A DNA stretch of 5,650 nt, taken from NCBI GenBank assembly GCA_025362705.1, contig JANYFH010000008.1:1-5650 (forward strand), written 5' to 3'. The notes beneath the pieces were generated by a model. The model had not been told where the DNA came from and did not search any database. It saw only the letters and a list, made by a program, of their open reading frames with translations. Positions 1 through 3,621 of this stretch are shown piece after piece (the stretch's first letter is position 1; each line of letters begins with the position of its first letter). The stretch is from Betaproteobacteria bacterium (GTDB taxonomy: Bacteria; Pseudomonadota; Gammaproteobacteria; Burkholderiales; Usitatibacteraceae). The translations under genes were made by a program, and so were the position numbers.

Positions 1-114
1 GGAGCCAGACATTGATGCATACAAATGGTTTGGTCTCGAATGACAGGGACAATGGCAAAAAGGGCGGGCTCGCATTTTCAGCAAAAAACAACCGGGCCCC
101 TGAACCGGACAGCG

Positions 115-139
115 GATTTCTCCCCGCAGTCGAAATGAC
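115..139. repeat. Possible dispersed-repeat fragment (GATTTCTC...GTCGAAATGAC type)
   Basis: On the minus strand this 25-bp stretch starts GTCATTTCGA and ends GAGAAATC, with matching 5-bp arms ATTTC/GAAAT. Intergenic repeats of this general form (GTCATTTCGA...GAGAAATC) occur in many bacterial genomes. Only one copy is visible here, so repeat status rests on resemblance and not on a second copy. It differs from the repeats that bound the GIY-YIG cassette. Confidence 0.3.
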
Positions 140-220
140 AATTTTTTGGTGCGATGATAAATCTTGCTTGCCTGACAAATACTTGAACCGCATGCAGATC
201 GCCAATCGGCGCGGCTTCAG

Positions 221-256
221 GGGCAAATATTGCCCGGAAGGCGCGCCAAATGGCGC
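221..256. other. Two adjacent small perfect hairpins
   Basis: Positions 221-235 form a 6-bp stem GGGCAA/TTGCCC with a 3-nt loop. Positions 243-256 form a 5-bp stem GCGCC/GGCGC, extendable by one A-T pair. A weaker 4-bp stem CGCC/GGCG lies just before them at 200-211. None is followed by a T-run on either strand, so they are not intrinsic terminators. They may be chance, or structure at the 3' end of a read-through sucCD transcript. Confidence 0.25.
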
Positions 257-337
257 TCTACGTCTTTGTGTCCGGCTGTGTTCGCGCCGACGTACGTGCC
301 CGCATTCGCAAGTGACTTAATCGACCCACCCGAATTG

Positions 338-360
338 AAAACGGTCGCCAAGGCGACCGT
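338..360 (-). terminator. Likely intrinsic terminator of sucCD
   Basis: A perfect 9-bp inverted repeat ACGGTCGCC/GGCGACCGT (341-349 and 352-360) lies 23 bp past the sucD stop codon. Read on the minus strand, the stem ends in a T and runs on into TTTCAATT, a short and imperfect T-tract. Position and strand fit a terminator for the sucC-GIY-YIG-sucD transcript. The interrupted T-tract suggests moderate strength. On the plus strand it has no T-run. Confidence 0.65.
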
Positions 361-383
361 CTCGTTGCGAATACTGTCAGGAG

Positions 384-1259
384 CTAAAGCACCGACTTCA
401 ACAACCGCCCCATATCCGCGGGGTTCTTCGTCACTTTGATTCCGCATTCTTCCATCACAGAAAGTTTTTCCTGCGCCGTTCCCTTGCCGCCGGAAATAAT
501 TGCACCCGCGTGACCCATGCGTTTTCCCGGCGGAGCGGTTACGCCTGCGATAAATCCGACCACCGGTTTTTTCATGTGGTCTTTCATCCAGCGCGCGCAG
601 GTTTCCTCGGCGTCACCGCCGATTTCACCGACCATGATCACGGCATCCGTTTCCGGATCGTCGTTGAATAGTTTCATCACGTCGATGTGCTTCAAACCAT
701 TGACCGGATCACCGCCGATGCCGACGCACGTGGATTGCCCAAGTCCCAGATCCATCAGTTGTCCGACCGCTTCATACGTCAGCGTGCCGGAACGCGACAC
801 GACGCCGATACGGCCTTTCTTGTGAATATGGCCGGGCATGATGCCGATTTTAATTTCATCAGGCGTGATCACGCCCGGGCAATTCGGCCCGATCAGGATC
901 GTCGCCTTACCGAGCATTTTCTGGCGCGTACGGATCATGTCACGAACCGGAATCCCTTCGGTAATGCAGATCACCAATTCCAATCCCGCGTCAACCGCTT
1001 CGTCGATTGCCGCAGCGGCAAACGGCGGCGGCACGTAAATCACCGATGCGGTCGCGCCCGTCTGTTTGACGGCCTCGGCAACGGTTTCAAAAATGGGAAT
1101 GCCCTCGTAACTCTGGCCACCCTTTTTCGGTGTCACGCCCGCTACAAAGCAATTCGCGCCATTGGCGTATTCCTTGCACATCTTGGTATGAAACATACCG
1201 GTCTTGCCGGTGATGCCCTGCGTGATCACCCTGGTGTTTTTGTTGATGAGTATGCTCAT
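384..1259 (-). CDS. sucD: Succinyl-CoA synthetase (ADP-forming), alpha subunit
   Basis: SucD pairs with SucC in the cytosolic TCA-cycle enzyme that interconverts succinyl-CoA and succinate with substrate-level ATP formation. The 291-residue protein has the usual family length. It opens with MSILINKNTRVITQGITG, the N-terminal Rossmann CoA-binding region, with PNCPG near 125-129. The catalytic phosphohistidine is H250, in the GHAGAIISGGKGTA segment typical of the C-terminal ligase domain. I chose the ATG at 1259 because this N-terminus matches the family. An in-frame ATG nine codons upstream (1284-1286) lies inside the left repeat of the cassette and would add MTEPRKKSA. The ribosome binding site is weak (AGAAAG-like, within 1260-1280) and lies outside the cassette. 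The stop is TAG. The gene should be co-transcribed with sucC, but the GIY-YIG cassette separates them. Confidence 0.97.
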   Translation of the reverse strand: MSILINKNTRVITQGITGKTGMFHTKMCKEYANGANCFVAGVTPKKGGQSYEGIPIFETVAEAVKQTGATASVIYVPPPFAAAAIDEAVDAGLELVICITEGIPVRDMIRTRQKMLGKATILIGPNCPGVITPDEIKIGIMPGHIHKKGRIGVVSRSGTLTYEAVGQLMDLGLGQSTCVGIGGDPVNGLKHIDVMKLFNDDPETDAVIMVGEIGGDAEETCARWMKDHMKKPVVGFIAGVTAPPGKRMGHAGAIISGGKGTAQEKLSVMEECGIKVTKNPADMGRLLKSVL

Positions 1260-1280
1260 AGCGCTTTTCTTTCTTGGTTC

Positions 1281-1312
1281 CGTCATCCCCGCGAAGGCGG
1301 GGACCCAGTGTC
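1281..1312. repeat. Left inverted repeat of GIY-YIG cassette
   Basis: This 32-bp sequence is the exact reverse complement of 1618-1649. Internally it folds into a hairpin: stem TCCCCGC (1286-1292), loop GAAG, stem GCGGGGA (1297-1303), followed by CCCAGTGTC. The match continues inward as TTAA on both sides with one base inserted. Repeats of the form GTCATYCCCGCG...CGCGGG are common as dispersed intergenic hairpins in proteobacteria. The outer part contains the upstream alternative ATG of sucD, and the inner edge lies next to the nuclease stop codon (1314-1316). Confidence 0.85.
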
Positions 1313-1313
1313 G

Positions 1314-1607
1314 TTAAGCCGTAAATTTCAGATACAAGTCATTCCAGTACGGATTGGTTTCCTCAATCAGCCTGATTTTCCACGCGCGGTTCCACTTCTT
1401 GATCCTCTTTTCACGCGTTAATGCAGTTTCTGCACAGCTATGTTGCTCGTACCACACCAATTTGTGAACGCCGTATTCGCTTGTGAAACCAGGTACTACC
1501 CCTTCCTTGTGCTCCCAAATTCTTTTAACAAGGTTGGATGTCACCCCGACGTAAAGTGTTCCATTGCGGTCGCTTGCCAGTATGTAAACGCAAAATTGCT
1601 TTTCCAC
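1314..1607 (-). CDS. GIY-YIG family endonuclease, small single-domain protein
   Basis: The 97-residue product is a complete single-domain GIY-YIG protein of the short YhbQ/UPF0213-like type. It has VYI at 7-9 in the GIY position, YVG at 19-21 in the YIG position, the likely catalytic R29 in LVKRIWEHK with H33, and the likely metal-binding E66 in TREKRIKKWNRAWK. The C-terminal NPYWNDLY segment is typical of this group. These enzymes cut DNA through the GIY-YIG tyrosines, Arg and a metal-bound Glu; the target here is unknown. The start is GTG at 1607: an in-frame stop at 1614-1616 rules out anything upstream, and the protein begins where relatives do. No Shine-Dalgarno sequence is visible, so translation may be weak or coupled to sucC, whose stop is 48 nt upstream. 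GC is about 46 %, lower than its neighbours. It lies between 32-bp inverted repeats and on the operon's strand. Confidence 0.9.
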   Translation of the reverse strand: MEKQFCVYILASDRNGTLYVGVTSNLVKRIWEHKEGVVPGFTSEYGVHKLVWYEQHSCAETALTREKRIKKWNRAWKIRLIEETNPYWNDLYLKFTA

Positions 1608-1617
1608 GGGGGATTAA

Positions 1618-1649
1618 GACACTGGGTCCCCGCCTTCGCGGGGATGACG
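1618..1649. repeat. Right inverted repeat of GIY-YIG cassette
   Basis: This is the exact reverse complement of 1281-1312, 305 bp away. It holds the same hairpin: TCCCCGC (1627-1633), loop CTTC, GCGGGGA (1638-1644). It ends 6 bp before the sucC stop codon. In the operon RNA the two copies could pair and enclose the nuclease ORF, or each could fold locally. Neither hairpin is followed by a T-run, so neither is a standard intrinsic terminator, but either could stall RNA 3' exonucleases. Confidence 0.85.
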
Positions 1650-1655
1650 AAGAAA

Positions 1656-2834
1656 TTATTTACCTGCTTTGAAATTCGCGGCTGCAGCGACAACGCGCTC
1701 CGCCGCTTCGGCCATGTTATTGGCCGAGATGATCGGCAACCCCGAATCGGCCAGCAGCTTTCTGCCCAGCTCTTCGTTGGTGCCCTTCATGCGCACCACC
1801 AGCGGCACCGTCAATTTCACTTCGCGCGCGGCGGTGATCACGCCGTTGGCAATCACATCGCATTTCATGATGCCGCCAAAAATGTTGACGAGGATCGCTT
1901 TCAGGTTGGGATTTTTCAGCATGATCTTGAACGCTTCAGTTACTTTCTCGGCCGTGGCGCCACCGCCTACGTCGAGGAAGTTCGCGGGCGAGCCGCCGTA
2001 GAGTTTGATCACATCCATCGTGGCCATTGCCAGCCCCGCGCCGTTCACCAGGCAGCCGATATCGCCGTCGAGAGAGATATACGTCAGGTCGAATTTCGAG
2101 GCTTCTATTTCTGCCGGATCTTCTTCGTCCAGATCGCGCATCGCCACAATTTCCGGGTGCCGATAGAGCGCGTTGGAGTCGAAGTTGAGTTTTGCATCGA
2201 GTGCCAACACTTTGTTGTCACCGGTATAAATCAGCGGATTGATTTCGGCGAGCGAGCAGTCGCACTCGTCAAACGCCTTGTACAGCGACTGCATGAAACC
2301 GCGTGCCTGCGCCACCGCGACTTCAGGCACACCAATTTTGCGCGCGATATCGTCACCTTCGGTATCCGACAAGCCCTTCACAGGGTCAATCGCCACTTTG
2401 AAAATTTTCTCCGGCGTGTGTTCTGCAACGTGTTCGATGTCCATCCCGCCCTCGGATGAGGCCATCAGCGTGACGCGCTGCGTGACACGATCCACCACCA
2501 TGCCAACGTAGAGCTCCTTCTTGATGTCAGCACCCTCTTCAACCAGCAGGCGTTTGACGACGCGACCCTCGGCACCGGTCTGATGCGTGATGAGTGTCAT
2601 ACCGAGAATTTTGGAAGCGTAGTCGCGCACTTCCTGAATGGATTTGGCCACCTTGACGCCACCACCTTTGCCGCGACCACCGGCATGAATTTGCGCCTTG
2701 ACGACCCAGACCTTGCCACCTAGCGTTTCAGCCGCCTTGACTGCTTCATCGACCGAGAAACACGCGACGCCGCGTGGTGTCGCGACCCCGTATTTGCGCA
2801 AGATTTCCTTGCCTTGATATTCATGAACGTTCAT
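1656..2834 (-). CDS. sucC: Succinyl-CoA synthetase (ADP-forming), beta subunit
   Basis: SucC is the nucleotide- and succinate-binding subunit of succinyl-CoA synthetase. The 392-residue protein is full length (family about 386-390). It starts MNVHEYQGKEILRKYGV and has an N-terminal ATP-grasp fold with K46 and the glycine-rich GGRGKGGG segment (52-59). The Mg-binding N199 (in AEINPL) and D213 (in ALDAKLNFD) fall at the same numbers as in the E. coli enzyme. The C-terminal ligase domain carries NGAGLAM (264-270), FLDVGGGA (286-293) and NIFGGIMKCD (317-326). The start is ATG at 2834, with a weak AGAGAG ribosome binding site 9 nt upstream. The gene is intact. The GIY-YIG cassette begins 6 bp after its stop, between it and sucD. 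Confidence 0.98.
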   Translation of the reverse strand: MNVHEYQGKEILRKYGVATPRGVACFSVDEAVKAAETLGGKVWVVKAQIHAGGRGKGGGVKVAKSIQEVRDYASKILGMTLITHQTGAEGRVVKRLLVEEGADIKKELYVGMVVDRVTQRVTLMASSEGGMDIEHVAEHTPEKIFKVAIDPVKGLSDTEGDDIARKIGVPEVAVAQARGFMQSLYKAFDECDCSLAEINPLIYTGDNKVLALDAKLNFDSNALYRHPEIVAMRDLDEEDPAEIEASKFDLTYISLDGDIGCLVNGAGLAMATMDVIKLYGGSPANFLDVGGGATAEKVTEAFKIMLKNPNLKAILVNIFGGIMKCDVIANGVITAAREVKLTVPLVVRMKGTNEELGRKLLADSGLPIISANNMAEAAERVVAAAANFKAGK

Positions 2835-2911
2835 GGATTTCGACTCTCTGCGTTGGAATACAAAATAACGTCGGTGCGCGTATGTTTGGCGGGAAACAAA
2901 CCAATGCTGCT

Positions 2912-2920
2912 ATTTTACCA
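2912..2920 (-). promoter_or_regulatory. Candidate extended -10 promoter of sucC
   Basis: On the minus strand the 107-bp gap before sucC contains TGGTAAAAT: an extended -10 (TG, one base, then TAAAAT, five of six matches to TATAAT). No good -35 hexamer sits 16-18 bp upstream, as expected of extended -10 promoters. Transcription would start near 2905, giving a leader of about 70 nt. The gap shows no terminator for the upstream DUF2889 gene, so read-through from that gene into sucC is also possible. Confidence 0.35.
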
Positions 2921-2941
2921 GCGCGCTCACATTGACCGACC

Positions 2942-3517
2942 TCAGTGATTCTCGGGTTCAGTGGCTGGCGAGGCGACAGGCTGCTCCCCCTTGTACCACT
3001 GCGGATAATAGCGCGCCACCGCCGGTGCTGTGAGCGCCAGTGCGTGACAACGGTCAAGCTGGTAGGGCTTGCTGCCGGACGCCTGCAAACCCTGACCAGC
3101 GATGGTTTGAAAAGCAGTCGTGGCGACGATGCCGATGAGGTCGGTGATATGTGTGCAGCCGCTGGTGCCGCCCAGCAGTTCCTTGACGCGGCTGCTGAAT
3201 CCAGGGCGAATCGCCAAGCCGACCAATTTTTTGTAATCCGGCGCTATCTGATCGCAGTAGCCCACATACGGCACGGCATCCGAGGCCGCTTCGGCAGCCA
3301 CTATCGTCAGCGTACGGTCAATCGTAATGCGCAACCACATCGAATGAAGCGCTTCACCGGCCAGGCGCGGACCGCTTGCGACTCTGAAATCCACCGCCTT
3401 GGTGTCGTGGAGATGTCCCTCGATATCGAACAGCCCGTCATCGCGCTTGTAGCCTCGCACGGAAATATCGCGATGATGAAGTGGCTGGCGGGTAGCAGCG
3501 GGTGCAGTGAGAGGCAT
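2942..3517 (-). CDS. DUF2889 domain-containing protein
   Basis: This 191-residue cytosolic protein of unknown function matches my memory of the DUF2889 family along its whole length. It has an N-terminal RGYKRDDGLFDIEGHLHDTK segment (21-40), HSMWLRITID (58-67), GCTHITDLIG (120-129) and DRCHAL (155-160), followed by ARYYPQWY. The paired Cys/His in GCTH and DRCH could be a metal site, but that is a guess. No signal peptide or membrane segment is seen. The ATG at 3517 is the first possible start after an in-frame stop at 3527-3529, and the N-terminus fits the family, though no Shine-Dalgarno sequence is visible. It lies 107 bp upstream of sucC on the same strand. I recall this neighbour pair from other Betaproteobacteria, which hints at a link to central metabolism without proving one. 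Confidence 0.85.
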   Translation of the reverse strand: MPLTAPAATRQPLHHRDISVRGYKRDDGLFDIEGHLHDTKAVDFRVASGPRLAGEALHSMWLRITIDRTLTIVAAEAASDAVPYVGYCDQIAPDYKKLVGLAIRPGFSSRVKELLGGTSGCTHITDLIGIVATTAFQTIAGQGLQASGSKPYQLDRCHALALTAPAVARYYPQWYKGEQPVASPATEPENH

Positions 3518-3564
3518 GGAAGTGACTTATGAAAGGGATGTCAGGCGAACAGCGGGCAAGCGCC

Positions 3565-3570
3565 ATTATA
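3565..3570 (-). promoter_or_regulatory. Candidate -10 box of the DUF2889 gene
   Basis: On the minus strand 3565-3570 reads TATAAT, a perfect -10 hexamer, 47 bp upstream of the DUF2889 start codon. The matching -35 window (about 3587-3594) lies inside the kinase terminator hairpin and does not resemble TTGACA. Transcription would start near 3558, leaving a leader of about 40 nt. If real, this promoter starts transcription directly behind the terminator of the upstream gene. Confidence 0.4.
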
Positions 3571-3575
3571 GAAAC

Positions 3576-3603
3576 GAAAAGCGCGCCATGCGGCGCGCTT
3601 TTC
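3576..3603 (-). terminator. Strong intrinsic terminator after the kinase gene
   Basis: A perfect 12-bp stem GAAAAGCGCGCC/GGCGCGCTTTTC (3576-3587 and 3592-3603) with a 4-nt loop sits 18 bp after the kinase stop codon. On the minus strand the GC-rich stem runs into TTTTCGTTTCT. Because the arms are flanked by A4 and T4 it could also act on the plus strand. It separates the kinase transcript from the DUF2889-sucCD genes. Confidence 0.85.
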
Positions 3604-3621
3604 ACAATCGAGTGCGCCGAA

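Larger units (their letters stand above)
1..337. other. Intergenic region downstream of sucD, no convincing gene
   Basis: I find no gene here that I can support. One plus-strand frame stays open from 12 to 320, but its translation is rich in Arg and Cys, has no recognisable domain and no good ribosome binding site, so I treat it as chance. The stretch holds a repeat-like fragment (115-139), an A/T-rich patch near 140-185, and two small perfect hairpins (221-235 and 243-256). No tRNA or rRNA signature is seen. The region probably separates the sucCD operon from a gene beyond the left edge. Confidence 0.6.
1281..1649 (-). mobile_element. 369-bp GIY-YIG cassette bounded by 32-bp inverted repeats, inserted between sucC and sucD
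   Basis: The segment consists of a perfect 32-bp terminal repeat, a single 98-codon GIY-YIG ORF that fills almost all of the interior, and the same repeat inverted. The right end is 6 bp from the sucC stop and the left end 21 bp from the sucD start. Excision would leave a 27-bp intergenic gap, normal for sucCD. The ORF is about 46 % GC, against about 57 % in sampled stretches of sucC. I see no transposase, no passenger gene and no clear target-site duplication. Both flanks just outside the repeats read similarly outward (GACG then AAGAAA within about ten bases), so the true ends may be a little wider or narrower. That it is mobile is inferred from this architecture; movement itself is not shown. 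Confidence 0.6.

Noticed and set aside
81..108. Possible minus-strand terminator: CCGG...CCGG followed by TTGTTTTTTG
   Set aside because: The stem is only 4 bp with a 9-nt loop and no supporting gene directly upstream on that strand. sucCD already has a better terminator at 338-360.
12..320. 102-codon plus-strand frame in the left intergenic region
   Set aside because: The translation has no domain, an unusual Arg/Cys-rich C-terminus and no good ribosome binding site. It also runs through the repeat-like fragment and small hairpins.
1281..1649. CRISPR-like or integron-like array based on the GC-rich hairpin repeats
   Set aside because: There are only two copies, inverted and not direct, with a coding gene between them and no integrase, cas gene or spacer series.
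1440..2459. Long open plus-strand frame (339 codons) opposite sucC, and a similar one at 687-1421 opposite sucD
   Set aside because: Both run antisense to strongly conserved sucC and sucD. The translations are rich in His and Arg without any recognisable domain, and they are best explained by codon bias of the genes on the other strand.
2822..2835. Perfect 14-bp palindrome CATGAACGTTCATG over the sucC start codon, a possible operator
   Set aside because: It is largely forced by the conserved N-terminus Met-Asn-Val-His-Glu (ATG AAC GTT CAT G), so coding constraint explains it without a regulator.
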